DNA of 64,000 bases from Cryobacterium arcticum (GCF_001679725.1 NZ_CP016282.1:2976001-3040000); one strand, 5' to 3'; shown: positions 53,750 to 64,000, counted from the stretch's first letter. Translations and numbers: made by a program. The notes: generated by a model from the letters alone, not told the origin.

Positions 53750-54127
53750 ATGAACATCGCCATCTGGATCATCACCGGTCTGCTCGCCCTCGCCTTCATC
53801 GGCGCCGGCATCATGAAGGTCGCCCAGCCGCGCGCCAAGCTCGCCGCCAGCGGCATGGCTTGGACCAACGACTACTCGGATGCCGGCGTCAAGCTCGTCG
53901 GCCTCGCCGAACTGCTCGGCGGCCTGGGCCTGATCCTGCCCGCGGTCACCGGCATCGCCCCGATCCTGGTGCCCATCGCCGCGGCCGCCCTCACCGTGAT
54001 CATGATCGGCGCGGTCGTCTGGCACGTGCGCGCCGGCGACGGCGCCAAGGAGACCATGCCCAGCGTGATCCTCGGCATCCTGGCCCTCGTCGTGGCCATC
54101 ACCCGCTTCGGCCCCTGGGCGTTCTAA
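53750..54127 (+). CDS. DoxX-like membrane protein
   Basis: 125 residues, four membrane helices: NIAIWIITGLLALAFIGAGIMKV, then VGLAELLGGLGLILPAV, ILVPIAAAALTVIMIGAVVWH and SVILGILALVVAITRF. GxxK after helix 1 and the LxxLAEL segment are typical of DoxX-like/DUF4267 proteins associated with redox or thiol stress. The ATG at 53750 has CAGGAG 6 nt upstream. Its expression is probably controlled by the divergent MarR-type regulator. Confidence 0.85.
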   Translation: MNIAIWIITGLLALAFIGAGIMKVAQPRAKLAASGMAWTNDYSDAGVKLVGLAELLGGLGLILPAVTGIAPILVPIAAAALTVIMIGAVVWHVRAGDGAKETMPSVILGILALVVAITRFGPWAF

Positions 54128-54177
54128 GCCCACACCGTCCTGCGTGGGCCACACCGACAAAATAGGAAATAGCGACC

Positions 54178-54212
54178 AAAAAAGGACGAAATCCCAGATT
54201 TCGTCCTTTTTT
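54178..54212. terminator. Strong bidirectional terminator
   Basis: AAAAAAGGACGAAATC (54178-54193) pairs perfectly with 54197-54212 over 16 bp around a 3-nt loop, flanked by A-run and T-run. It serves the convergent DoxX gene and the amino-acid transporter operon. Confidence 0.92.
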
Positions 54213-54242
54213 GCCGCCTTTTTCCTTGGTTGCGGTCGTTAC

Positions 54243-55033
<791 letters not shown>

Positions 55034-55037
<4 letters not shown>

Positions 55038-56068
55038 CGTGCTCCCCCGTCGCCGGGCGCACCCGGATTGTCGGTCTTCGGCGGCGCGATCACGGTCGGC
55101 TGGCCCGCGCCCACCACGGGCACCACGCCCGTGATGACGCCGGTGCCGGTGCCCACGTCGTTCTTGTCGGTCTGCCGGTCCCCCACCCCACGGGAGAACC
55201 GCTTCTCCAGGAAGTACTGGCCCACCATGAGGATCGAGGTGAAGAACAGGTACCAGATCGACGCCACGATGAGCAGCGGGATCGGGTTGAAGGTCTCCGC
55301 CGAGATGTCCCGCGACCGGGTGAACAGCTCGAGACTGAACGGCACGGCCGTGACCAGCGAGGTCGTTTTCAGCATCGAGATCACCTCGTTGCCGGTCGGC
55401 GGGATGATCACCCGCATCGACTGCGGCAGGATGACCCGGGTCATCGTCTGCGACCAGCTCATGCCCAGGGCGACCGAGGCCTCTTCCTGGCCCTTGTCGA
55501 CCGAGAGCAGTCCGGCACGCACGATCTCGGCCATGTACGCGGCCTCGTTCAGGGCCAGACCGATGACGGCCAACGTGAAGGTGTTCAACGCCGCATTGGT
55601 GCTGAACGAGATCCACGGCGTCATGAACGGCAGGCCGATGTCGATGCTCGTGTAGATCAGCGAGATCAGGCCCCAAATGGTCAGCTGCACGTACACCGGG
55701 GTGCCGCGGAAGATCCACAGGTAGAACCAGGCCACGCTCTTGACGACCGGGTTCGGCGAGAGCCGCATCACGGCCAGGATCACGCCGAGGATGATGGCGA
55801 TCACCATCGAGAACACCGTCAGCTCGATCGTGACCAGCGCGGCCATCGAGATGCGTCGGTCGAAGAGGTACTTGCCCACCGACGGCCAGTCGTAGGCCGG
55901 GCGGAAGGCCGCATCCACGACGAACCACGCGAAGATCGCCACCAGGAGCACGGCGAATACGAGGCGCCATGGGTGTCGCAGCCGGATGGCCTTGATCGGC
56001 TCACTCGGTGTGGGTTCGCCACGCGGCGGGGTCGCCGCCGCGGGTTCGTTCACGTTCGTGGTGCTCAC
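55034..56068 (-). CDS. Polar amino-acid ABC transporter permease
   Basis: 344 residues. An N-terminal cytoplasmic region and TM1 ([20 protein letters not shown]) precede the HisM-type core: [34 protein letters not shown], and the EAA loop [25 protein letters not shown]-terminal tail of about 50 residues is rich in Gly/Pro/Thr. It starts 3 nt after the upstream binding-protein gene. A single permease presumably forms a homodimer. Confidence 0.92.
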
Positions 56069-56071
56069 GGT

Positions 56072-56968
56072 TTAACCGTTCGCGGCCGCGTTGATCGTGA
56101 TCTCGTCGATGCCGCCGTCCGCGACGCCCCACTGATCGAGGATCGCCGTGTAGCTGCCGTCGTCGACCATGGACTGCAGGGCGGCCTGGATGGCCTTCGA
56201 GAGCTCGGAGCCCTTGGCGACGACCATGCCGTACGGGGCCACGTCGAAGGTCTCACCGGCCAGCTGCAGCTTGTCGCCGGTCTGCGAGATGGCGTAGAGC
56301 GTGACCGGGGAGTCGGCGCTCAGCGCGTCGGCCTGGCCGAGCACGACGGCGTTGGTCGCGGCGTCCTGGGTGTCGAACTTGAGCTTCTCGATGGCGGGCT
56401 TGCCGGCGGCAACGCAGGCGTCGCTCTTGGCGGGTACCTCGTCGGTGTCCTCGTAGGTGGTGGCCTGCACGGCGACCTTCAGACCGCAGGCGTTGTTGGG
56501 GTCGACGTCCTTACCAGCCTGGGAAGCCCACTGGATGCCGGCGGTGTAGTAGTTGACGAAGTCGACCTGCTGCTCGCGCTCGACGGTATCGGTGAACGAC
56601 GACGAGCCCATGTCGGCCTTGCCGCCGGAGACGCTCGGGATGATGTTGTCGAACTTGGCGACCTGGAACTCGGGCTCGAGACCGAGCTTGGCGGCGATGC
56701 CGCTGGCGATCTCGACGCCCCAGCCGATCGGCTCGCCGGCCTCGTTCTTGAACTCGTTGGGAGCGTAGGTCGGGTCGGTGCCGATGACGAGTTTGCCGGT
56801 GTCGGCGACCTCGGCGGGCACCAGCGCCGCCGCGGCCTCGTCCTTTGCGATGGCGGGGGCTGTGCTGGCGTCGGACCCGGATGTCGCGGGCGTCGAGTTG
56901 TCGACGCAGCCGGTGAGCATCAGGGCCGCAGCGGCGGCGAGGGCGGGGAGTACGTATCTAGCGCGCAT
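56072..56968 (-). CDS. Amino-acid ABC transporter substrate-binding lipoprotein, copy 1
   Basis: 298 residues. Signal peptide ends in lipobox LTGC (C21), then a Ser/Thr/Ala linker and a family-3 binding fold: KLVIGTDPTYAPNEF, GWGVEIASGIAAKLGL, ADMGSSSFTDTVEREQQVDFVNYY and a Cys pair (NACGLKVAVQ, KSDACVAAG) likely forming a disulfide. The ligand is a polar amino acid or similar. Immediately upstream of the permease (3 nt), it is the copy most tightly tied to the transporter. About 85 per cent identical to the next gene. Confidence 0.93.
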   Translation of the reverse strand: MRARYVLPALAAAAALMLTGCVDNSTPATSGSDASTAPAIAKDEAAAALVPAEVADTGKLVIGTDPTYAPNEFKNEAGEPIGWGVEIASGIAAKLGLEPEFQVAKFDNIIPSVSGGKADMGSSSFTDTVEREQQVDFVNYYTAGIQWASQAGKDVDPNNACGLKVAVQATTYEDTDEVPAKSDACVAAGKPAIEKLKFDTQDAATNAVVLGQADALSADSPVTLYAISQTGDKLQLAGETFDVAPYGMVVAKGSELSKAIQAALQSMVDDGSYTAILDQWGVADGGIDEITINAAANG

Positions 56969-57152
56969 GGCACGACCTTCTTCGTAGGGCGTCGAGGTTT
57001 CGATTCGACTGGACGGTACGACTGCAGTGAGCCTAATACACCCCTGCGCTGGGGGAACGGCTCGGCGATATCGGTTCGGGAACAGCCCAACGGACGCCCG
57101 CCAAGGCTACCGCGTCCCGCGGGGCCGGACTCCTGGGGGCGTCTTGCCGGGG

Positions 57153-58049
57153 TTAGCCGTTCGCGGCTGCGTTGATCGTGATCTCGGCCACGCCACCGTC
57201 GGTGACACCCCAGGCATCAAGAATGGCCGTGTAGCTGCCGTCGACGACCATGGACTGCAGTGCTGCCTGCACGGCGGCGGTCAGGTCGGAACCCTTGGCG
57301 ACGACCATGCCGTACGGGGCCTCATCGAAGGTGCTGCCGGCCGCCTGCAACTTGTCACCGGTCTGGGCGATCGCGTACAGCGTGACCGGGGAGTCGGCGC
57401 TGAGGGCGTCGGCCTGGCCGAGCACGACCGCGTTGGCCACGTCGGCCTGGGTGTCGAACTTCAGCTTGTCGATCGGCGGCTTGCCGGCGGCGACGCAGGC
57501 GTCGCTCTTGGCGGGCACCTCATCGGTGTCTTCGTAGGTGGCGGTCTGCACGGCCACCTTCAGGCCGCAGGCGTTGTCGGGGTCGACATCCGTGCCCGTG
57601 GCCGACGCCCACTGGATGCCGGCGTTGTAGTAGTTGACGAAGTCGACCTGCTGCTCGCGCTCGACGGTGTCGGTGAAGGAGGAGGCGCCGATGTCGGCCT
57701 TGCCGCCGGCGACGCTCGGGATGATGTTGTCGAACTTCGCGACCTGGAATTCCGCCTCGAGGCCGAGCTTGGCGGCGATGCCGGTGGCGAGCTCGATGTC
57801 CCAGCCGATGGGGTCTCCGGCCTCGTTCTTGAACTCGTTCGGCGCGTAGGTCGGTTCGGTGCCGATGATGAGGGTGCCACGATCGGCGACCTCGGCCGGG
57901 ACCAGCGCTGCCGCCGCGTCGTCCTTCACGATCGCGGCAGCCGTGCTCGCGGCGGACCCGGACGTCGCGGGCGTCGAGTTGTCGACGCATCCGGTGAGCG
58001 TGAGCGCCGCTACGGCGGCGAGGGCGGGGAGAACGTATTTAGCGCGCAT
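57153..58049 (-). CDS. Amino-acid ABC transporter substrate-binding lipoprotein, copy 2 (tandem duplicate)
   Basis: 298 residues, aligning without gaps to copy 1 with about 46 differences by my count. Same lipobox LTGC, same Cys pair and same C-terminus ITINAAANG. Substitutions cluster in ligand-lobe segments (GWDIELATG, ASATGTDVD, SDLTAAVQ), suggesting altered specificity or affinity for the shared permease. The upstream regions of the two copies are also related, so the duplicated unit includes the promoter. The ATG at 58049 is preferred over an upstream one by matching copy 1. Confidence 0.92.
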   Translation of the reverse strand: MRAKYVLPALAAVAALTLTGCVDNSTPATSGSAASTAAAIVKDDAAAALVPAEVADRGTLIIGTEPTYAPNEFKNEAGDPIGWDIELATGIAAKLGLEAEFQVAKFDNIIPSVAGGKADIGASSFTDTVEREQQVDFVNYYNAGIQWASATGTDVDPDNACGLKVAVQTATYEDTDEVPAKSDACVAAGKPPIDKLKFDTQADVANAVVLGQADALSADSPVTLYAIAQTGDKLQAAGSTFDEAPYGMVVAKGSDLTAAVQAALQSMVVDGSYTAILDAWGVTDGGVAEITINAAANG

Positions 58050-58229
58050 GGCACAACCTTTTCGTGGGTCTCGAGGCCTCACGGGATCGAGTCGACTGAG
58101 CGGTCCGTGAATGGTTCGACTGGAGCGAGCCTGAGAATCCCTGCGCTGGGATGCGGCTCGTACGATCGCGGCTTCGGGATCAGTCGAAACGGACGCGTGT
58201 CAAGGTTATCGCGCTCCAGGCAGCACACT

Positions 58230-58255
58230 GCGCCCGGCCGAATCCGGCCGGGCGC
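58230..58255 (-). terminator. Terminator downstream of siderophore-binding-protein gene
   Basis: GCGCCCGGCCG (58230-58240) pairs perfectly with 58245-58255 across a 4-nt loop, 21 nt after the stop of the iron-binding-protein gene. Confidence 0.78.
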
Positions 58256-58276
58256 TGGCTCGTGCGAGCGGTGGTG

Positions 58277-59302
58277 CTACTTGGCGGCGTCCGCGGCGAG
58301 GGCTGCGGTGGAGAGCAGGTCGACGTAGTCATCGATGCCCCAGGGCAGCGAGAGGCCGGTGGGCGGCGACACCGAGGAGATGAAGGCCGCGCCGACCGGG
58401 GAGGCCACAGCGCCGGACTGCACCTGCGGCATGACCTGGGCGTAGCCGGCGCTCAGGAACGCGTCGGACTCCTCCTGGGTGGCGCCGAAGTTGACCAGCA
58501 CGTCACTGGAGAGCAGGTCGAGCTGCTCGTAGCTGAGCGTGTAGTAAAAGGAGGACTCGCCGTTGGCGAGGGTGGCGACGCTTGGAGCGCTGGTGAAGCC
58601 CAGGTCGGTGGCGAAGGTCACGCGCGGGTCGGCATCCGTGTAGACGTAGAAGACTCCGCCGCTGTCGGAGGTGAGCGCGACGGACTTGCCGGCGAATTCG
58701 GGGTGTGCGGCGGCCTTCTCGGCGATGGTGGCGTCGATGTCGCTGAGCAGCGTGGTGGCTTCGGTGGACTTGCCGAGGGCCGTGCCGGTGATGGTGATCA
58801 GCTCGCGCCAGTCGGTGGACCAGGGCTCGTCGGGGTAGGCCACGACGGGGGCGATGTCGCTGAGCAGCTCGTACTGCTCCTCGGTGAGGCCGGAGTACGC
58901 GGCGAGGATCACGTCGGGCGCGGCGGCCGCGATCTCTTCGTAGGGCGGCTCGGTGGAGTCGGAGAGCACCGTGGGTGTCTCGACGCCCTGTTCGTCGAGG
59001 GCCTCGGAGATCCAGGGCAGCACGCCCTTGTCGTCGCCGCCGTAGGCCTGGAACGGGATTGCGACGGGGATGACGCCGAGCGCGATGGCGTCGTCGGCGC
59101 TGCCCCAGCCCCAGGTGACCACGCGGGTGGGTTCGGTGTCGATGGTGGTCTCGCCGAAGGCGTGCTCGATGGTGACCGGGAACGCATCGCTGCTTGCGCC
59201 GTCGGTGGCCGTGTCGGTGGCGGGCGTGGCGGAGCATCCGCTGAGCGTGAGGGCGGCGATGGCCGCGGCGGCGGCGAGCACGGTGGTCAGACGTCTGGGC
59301 AC
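58277..59302 (-). CDS. Iron-siderophore ABC transporter substrate-binding lipoprotein (FecB/FepB-like)
   Basis: 341 residues. Signal peptide with lipobox LSGC (C23), then a class III binding fold: FPVTIEHAFGETTIDTEPTRVVTWGWGSADDAIALGV, APDVILAAYSGLTEEQYELLSDIAPVV and a long backbone helix. It delivers ferric siderophore to the permease encoded upstream. Its own DtxR/IdeR-type box (59341-59359) lies 39 bp before the start, so it can be induced by iron starvation independently of the fepDGC-like genes. Confidence 0.92.
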   Translation of the reverse strand: MPRRLTTVLAAAAAIAALTLSGCSATPATDTATDGASSDAFPVTIEHAFGETTIDTEPTRVVTWGWGSADDAIALGVIPVAIPFQAYGGDDKGVLPWISEALDEQGVETPTVLSDSTEPPYEEIAAAAPDVILAAYSGLTEEQYELLSDIAPVVAYPDEPWSTDWRELITITGTALGKSTEATTLLSDIDATIAEKAAAHPEFAGKSVALTSDSGGVFYVYTDADPRVTFATDLGFTSAPSVATLANGESSFYYTLSYEQLDLLSSDVLVNFGATQEESDAFLSAGYAQVMPQVQSGAVASPVGAAFISSVSPPTGLSLPWGIDDYVDLLSTAALAADAAK

Positions 59303-59340
59303 AGGTAACTCCGGTTCTGGAAAAGGAAGGCCGCCCGTGA

Positions 59341-59359
59341 TTAGGGTAGCCTCACCTAA
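59341..59359. promoter_or_regulatory. DtxR/IdeR iron box 1
   Basis: TTAGGGTAGCCTCACCTAA matches the 19-bp DtxR/IdeR consensus at 17 positions. It lies between the ATPase gene and the binding-protein gene and marks an internal iron-repressed promoter. Confidence 0.88.
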
Positions 59360-59368
59360 TATAGCGGG

Positions 59369-60237
<869 letters not shown>

Positions 60238-60238
<1 letters not shown>

Positions 60239-61341
60239 CAGGCTCCCTTTCCGATTCGGTTCTGGGTGGCCAGCAGCCAGAGCAGGTAGGGCGCGCCAAT
60301 GGCGCCGGTGATGATGCCGGCCGGCAGGTCGAGCGACCCAGGCAGCAGGTGCTGGGCGGTGAAGTCCGCCACCGTGGTGATGAGCACGCCGATGAGCGCG
60401 GCCGGCACCAGGGCGAGACTGCCCGTGGCGACGAGGCGGCGGGCGATGGGGGCCGCCACGAACGCGACAAACGCGAGCGGCCCCACGAAGGCCGTGGCGA
60501 GGGCGGCGAGGGCCACGGCGACCACGAGCAACGCCAGCCGGGATCGCTCGGCGCGCACGCCGAGGGCGCTGGCGGAGTCGTCACCGAGCTGGAGCATCCG
60601 CATCCGCCCCGCCAACACGGCCACACCCGGCAGCAGCACCGCGAGGAAGGCGGCCAGCACCACGATCTCGGGCCAGCGCGCGCCGCTGACGCTGCCGACG
60701 AGCCAGGTGAGGGCGTCCTGCGCGTTGCGGAGGTCGGCTCGGGAGAGCAGGTAGCCGAGCAGGCCCTGCACCATGAACGCGACGCCCACGCCGATGAGCA
60801 CGAAGCGGTAGCCGGCCACGCCCCCGCGCCAGGCCAGCAGGTAGATGGCGCAGGCCACCACCAGCGCGCCGCCGAACGCCATGAACGAGGTGGCCACGCT
60901 GCCCAGGCCCAGCACGAGCATGCCGAACACCGCGGCGGCGCTCGCTCCCCCGGTGACGCCGATGATGTCGGGGCTGGCCAGCGGGTTGCGCAGCACGGTC
61001 TGGAACAGGGCTCCGGAGACCGCGAACGCGACGCCCACCAGGATCGCCAGGGTGAGCCGCGGGAGCCGCAGCTTGAAGACGATGAAGTTCTCGCTGGTGG
61101 TGCCCTGGCCCACCAGGGTGCGCAGCAGGTCGGGCACGCTGAGGTTGTAGGCGCCCACCATCAGGCTCACGGCAGCGACGATCAGCACCAGAACGGCCAG
61201 CACCAGCGCCACCCGGCGCTCCCGGCGGTGCCGCACGGCCCGGGCCAGGACCAGCGGGGCTGCGGCATCCGTGCCGGGGGTCAGGTGGGCGGCTCCGGTG
61301 CGCGGGCCGGTGCGCACGGATGCTCCGCGGCCGGCGCTCAC
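60238..61341 (-). CDS. Iron-siderophore ABC transporter permease (FepG-like)
   Basis: 367 residues from a GTG that overlaps the stop of the first permease (GTGA). FecCD fold with about ten helices: RLPRLTLAILVGVAFAVSGALFQTVLRNPLASPDIIGVTGGAS is the family signature, and the LGDDSASALGV coupling loop and LVGPLAFVAFVAAPIARRL-type region follow. Works as a heterodimer with its upstream neighbour. Confidence 0.93.
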
Positions 61342-62414
61342 AGGCCGGCCAGCTTCACGCGGCGCACCAGGGCGATGAGCATCGGGGCGCCCAGGAAGGC
61401 CACGACCAGGCCGGCCTCGATTTCGCCGGGCGGGGCGATCACGCGTCCGAGCACGTCCGCGGTCAGCAGCAGCACAGGGCCGAGCACCGCGGAGTAGAGC
61501 AGGATCCAGCGGTAGTCCGGGCCGGTGAAGCGGCGGGCGATGTGCGGCACGGCCAGGCCCACGAACACGATCGGGCCGGCCAGCGCGGTGGCGGACCCGC
61601 AGAGCAGCACCACGGCGACGGCGCAGACGATGCGCGCCGCGACCAGGTTCTGGCCGAGGCCGCGCGCCAGGTCGTCGCCGAGGGCGAGCGCGTTGAGCAT
61701 CCGCCCGGCCAGGACGCACAGCAGCACTCCGACGCCGACGAACGGGGCCAGCTGCAGGGCCGAGCCGAGGTCGCGGGCCACCAGGGAGCCGGCCGACCAG
61801 AACCGGTATTTGTCGAAGGCCGCGGAGTCGCCGAGAAGCACGATGGTGATCAGCGAGGTGAGCGACGCGGTGAGCGCGGTGCCGGCCAGCGCCAGCTTCA
61901 CCGGGGTGGCGCCCTCGCGGCCGAGTGACCCGATCACGTAGACGATCACCGCCGCGACGAACGCGCCGGCGAAGGCGAACCAGACGTAGCCGAGGGCCGA
62001 GCTGACGCCGAACCAGGCGATGCCGGCGACGACGAACAGTGAGGCCCCGGCGTTGACGCCCAGCAGGCCGGGGTCGGCGAGCGGGTTGCGGGTGATGCCC
62101 TGCATGAGGGCGCCGGCTAGGCCGAGCGCGAGGCCCGCGAGCAGGCCGATGGCGGTGCGCGGCACACGCAGGTCGAGCACCACGGTGTGGTCGGTGAGGC
62201 TGAGGTCGGGGCGCAGCAGCGCGTCCAGCACCGTGCCCAGCGGGATGTCGCGGCTGCCCACCACGAGCGAGGCGGTGACCGCGACCACCAGCAGCACCAC
62301 CGCGATCAGGAGGCCGGCCAGCTGCCGGCGGCGCGGCATCCGCAGGGCCTCGGTGGGCAGGGCCGAGCCGCGAGCGGGCGCGCCCGTCATCCCGGCCTGT
62401 GCTGAGGTAAGCAT
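61338..62414 (-). CDS. Iron-siderophore ABC transporter permease (FepD-like)
   Basis: 358 residues (350 if starting at M9, 62390). FecCD signatures RVPRTAIGLLAGLALGLAGALMQGITRNPLADPGLLGVNAGAS, then ALGDDLARGLGQN coupling loop and ALAGPIVFVGLAVPHIARR. First gene of the iron operon. The ATG at 62414 lies inside iron box 2, so either the message is leaderless and begins at this ATG or the real start is 62390. A CATACT -10-like box 6 nt before the ATG favours the leaderless reading. Confidence 0.92.
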   Translation of the reverse strand: MLTSAQAGMTGAPARGSALPTEALRMPRRRQLAGLLIAVVLLVVAVTASLVVGSRDIPLGTVLDALLRPDLSLTDHTVVLDLRVPRTAIGLLAGLALGLAGALMQGITRNPLADPGLLGVNAGASLFVVAGIAWFGVSSALGYVWFAFAGAFVAAVIVYVIGSLGREGATPVKLALAGTALTASLTSLITIVLLGDSAAFDKYRFWSAGSLVARDLGSALQLAPFVGVGVLLCVLAGRMLNALALGDDLARGLGQNLVAARIVCAVAVVLLCGSATALAGPIVFVGLAVPHIARRFTGPDYRWILLYSAVLGPVLLLTADVLGRVIAPPGEIEAGLVVAFLGAPMLIALVRRVKLAGL

Positions 62415-62421
62415 TACCTAA
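62403..62421. promoter_or_regulatory. DtxR/IdeR iron box 2 overlapping start codon
   Basis: TGAGGTAAGCATTACCTAA matches the DtxR/IdeR consensus at 15 of 19 positions and contains the ATG of the FepD-like gene on the minus strand. Confidence 0.82.
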
Positions 62422-62486
62422 GTATGACAGCCCGGCCTGGCCAGCGACCCTTCCCGGCGGCCGCATCGCAGGCAACCCACGCCATG

Positions 62487-62541
62487 ACTGGCCCACTTTC
62501 GCTAGTCGGATGCCCCTCCCGACTAGCAATTCCGGGCCAGT
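62487..62541. repeat. Dispersed palindrome, copy B (CTGGCCCA hairpin)
   Basis: 23-nt arms (62487-62509 and 62519-62541) pair at 18 positions around a 9-nt loop. The left arm CTGGCCCACTTTCGCTAG matches copy A (45822-45873) at all but one or two positions. It sits in the divergent spacer between the iron operon and the PhzF-like gene. Confidence 0.75.
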
Positions 62542-62612
62542 CTGGGCGGGAAGCATCCACGAGTTACGAATTGGCCTGGGCGCGCACTGATTACCCCTGC
62601 CAGCATGGAGTC

Positions 62613-63479
62613 ATGACCGTGCCCGTGCTGCGCCTTGCCGCCTTCACCGACCCTGCCCGCACCGATGCCTCCGCCGGGGGCAACCCGGCCGGGGTCGTGC
62701 TTGACGCGAGCGCACTCGACGAGGCCGCGATGCAGGCGATCGCCGCCGAGGTCGGATACGCCGAGACCGCCTTCGTCACGGAGCGCTCGGTCGGCGGCGA
62801 CCCGCGGCACAGCCGACTGCGCTACTTCTCCCCCGTGGCCGAGGTGCCGTTCTGCGGGCATGCCACCGTCGCCACCGCCGTGGCGCTGGCCCGCCGCGAC
62901 GGGGTGGGCGCCCTCACCTTCGAGACCAGCGTCGGCCCGATCACCATCCAGACCGGGGCCACGGATGCCGGCCTCACCGCGTCGTTCACGAGCGTCGACC
63001 CGCAGGTGCGCCCCATCGCACCCGAGGTGCTCGCGCGGCTCCTGGAGTTGCTCGGGGCCACCCCGTCGTCGCTGCACCCCGGGTACCCGCCCCGGCTGGC
63101 TTTCGCGGGCAATTGGCATCCGGTGCTGGTGTTCTCGTCCCAGACCGAGTTCGACGCCTTCGGCTTCGACCCCGCGGCCATGCGCGCACTCATGGACGAG
63201 CAGGGCTGGGCCGGCACCGTGACTACCCTGGCGGTGTTGGGAGACACCGAGTTCGAGGCGCGCAACTTGTTCCCGGTCGGCACCCTCACCGAGGACCCTG
63301 CCACCGGATCGGCCGCCGCCTCGGTGGGCGGCTACCTGCGCGAGCTCGGGCTGGTACGCCCGCCGACCCGGGTGGTCATCCACCAGGGCCGGCACGTGGG
63401 CCGGCCGAGCCTGCTCCTGGTGGACGTGCCCGCCACCGGCGGCATCGTCGTGAGCGGCGCCGCCACGGAGATCGCCTGA
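62613..63479 (+). CDS. PhzF-family isomerase/epimerase-like protein
   Basis: 288 residues of the diaminopimelate-epimerase fold. RLAAFTDPARTDASAGGNPAGVVLD is the family start, the catalytic glutamate lies in VGYAETAFV, and RYFSPVAEVPFCGHATVATA, NLFPVGTLTEDPATGSAAASVGGY are signature loops. PhzF itself isomerises DHHA in phenazine synthesis, but no other phenazine genes are near; most bacterial homologues have unknown substrates. The ATG at 62613 has GGAG very close (62607-62610). Confidence 0.9.
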   Translation: MTVPVLRLAAFTDPARTDASAGGNPAGVVLDASALDEAAMQAIAAEVGYAETAFVTERSVGGDPRHSRLRYFSPVAEVPFCGHATVATAVALARRDGVGALTFETSVGPITIQTGATDAGLTASFTSVDPQVRPIAPEVLARLLELLGATPSSLHPGYPPRLAFAGNWHPVLVFSSQTEFDAFGFDPAAMRALMDEQGWAGTVTTLAVLGDTEFEARNLFPVGTLTEDPATGSAAASVGGYLRELGLVRPPTRVVIHQGRHVGRPSLLLVDVPATGGIVVSGAATEIA

Positions 63480-63527
63480 CCTGGTTAGGCCTCGCGGCGC
63501 AGGAAGAACCTCGCGGCGCATCCCTGG

Positions 63528-63645
63528 CTCGCAGCACGCGAAAGTGCTCGCAGCGTGCGAAAGTGCTCGCAGCGTGCGAAAAGCAGCGTATTACCGCACG
63601 CTGCGAGCACTAATGCACGCTGCGAGCGCCACTGCACGCTGCCCA
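63528..63645. repeat. Nested direct and inverted repeats (CTCGCAGCGTGCGA)
   Basis: A 19-bp unit containing GTGCTCGCAGCGTGCG occurs in tandem (63542-63560, 63561-63579), with a degenerate copy just before. A perfect inverted copy at 63595-63611 and two partial inverted copies follow (to about 63645). The best fold is a 17-bp stem with a 16-nt loop. It lies between the PhzF-like gene and the convergent sulfurtransferase gene. Confidence 0.82.
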
Positions 63646-63701
63646 CTGCGACGGTCATCACGTGCTGCGAGACGCATCGTGCGCGAATGAAATGCTCCGG
63701 A

Positions 63702-64000
63702 CTAGTGGCCGGGGGCGTCGCCAGTCGCGACGGGCCGGTCGGGCATGTTCGACCACTGCGACCAGGAGCCGGGATACAGCGCCGGAGCGAAGCCCGCGAG
63801 CGTGAGCGCCACCGCCTCGTGCGCCGCCGTCACCCCGGATCCGCAGTACACGCCCACGTCGAACCCTGCGTCGGGCACCGCCGCGGCGCCACCGGATGCG
63901 TCGGGCCCAGCCTCCGTCTCGTCGCCATCCGCTGCGCCAGACGTCGTTCCCACCGGTGAAGCGGGGGCACCAGCTGACGCGAGCTCCCCGACCCGCCCAG
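63702..64000 (-). CDS. Rhodanese-type sulfurtransferase (5' part outside window)
   Basis: Only the last 99 or so residues are visible. The active-site loop CGSGVTA in DVGVYCGSGVTAAHEAVALTLAGF and the following YPGSWSQWSNMPDRPVATG closing segment are those of the C-terminal domain of thiosulfate/3-mercaptopyruvate sulfurtransferases, with the catalytic cysteine in CGSG. An Ala/Gly/Asp/Pro-rich stretch of about 40 residues directly before the active-site strand is unusual for the family. The gene continues beyond the right edge. Confidence 0.85.
   Translation of the reverse strand, partial: GRVGELASAGAPASPVGTTSGAADGDETEAGPDASGGAAAVPDAGFDVGVYCGSGVTAAHEAVALTLAGFAPALYPGSWSQWSNMPDRPVATGDAPGH

Noticed and set aside
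62613..63479. Phenazine biosynthesis locus suggested by the PhzF-like gene
   Set aside because: No other phz genes are present; PhzF-like proteins are common and functionally diverse.

Overview
The window is very GC-rich, densely coded DNA from an actinobacterium. Frequent GGATGC/GCATCC words, ATGA/GTGA stop-start overlaps and the gene repertoire point to the family Microbacteriaceae (Cryobacterium/Leifsonia-like). That assignment is an inference from style; no rRNA is present. I see no rRNA, tRNA, CRISPR array, insertion sequence, phage or plasmid function. The window looks like ordinary chromosome carrying several catabolic and uptake islands, with a dispersed repeat family scattered through it.

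Layout. 1-1.9 kb: a PNPOx-like protein divergent from a MocR/PdxR-type regulator. 1.9-2.6 kb: repeat array. 2.7-11.3 kb: the most interesting operon, with a flavin reductase, an SsuABC/ThiXYZ-like ABC importer, a RutA-like monooxygenase, a RutB-like amidohydrolase, a second NtaA/DszA-like monooxygenase and an MFS exporter. It looks like uptake and oxidative ring-opening of an unknown (probably N-heterocyclic) compound. 11.7-14.6 kb: response regulator, sensor kinase and secreted PepSY protein, with shared TTCAGC boxes. 14.6-16.5 kb: a membrane protein and an NmrA-like protein. 16.6-25.4 kb: alpha/beta-galactoside operon (GH36, sugar ABC importer, GH42) with a divergent LacI regulator and two operator-like sites. 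25.9-29.8 kb: hydrolase, acylphosphatase, Pr6Pr membrane protein, zinc-ribbon-like small protein and a circularly permuted amine-oxidase lipoprotein. 30-36.3 kb: a methyltransferase, then a type III polyketide synthase-methyltransferase-FAD hydroxylase cluster and a PAP2 phosphatase. 36.4-45.7 kb: Hsp20 with an HspR-type operator, phosphodiesterase, Stealth phosphotransferase, DUF255 thioredoxin-fold protein, J-domain membrane protein, PnuC, FMN reductase and aldo/keto reductase. 45.9-48.7 kb: ABC-2 exporter operon with its own regulator and operator. 48.7-52.8 kb: hrpA helicase. 53-54.2 kb: MarR/DoxX pair. 54.2-58 kb: polar amino-acid ABC importer with duplicated binding-protein genes. 58.3-62.4 kb: iron-siderophore ABC importer with two DtxR/IdeR boxes. 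62.6-64 kb: PhzF-like protein and a truncated sulfurtransferase.

The repeat family is built on a TCGACAAGCTC/GAGCTTGTCGA core. It fills several intergenic regions and has also entered two protein-coding genes in frame: the cytoplasmic loop of the MFS transporter and the C-terminal half of HrpA. A second class of unrelated, long intergenic hairpins (arms of about 17-23 nt) recurs at 6.4, 11.4, 45.8, 62.5 and 63.6 kb.
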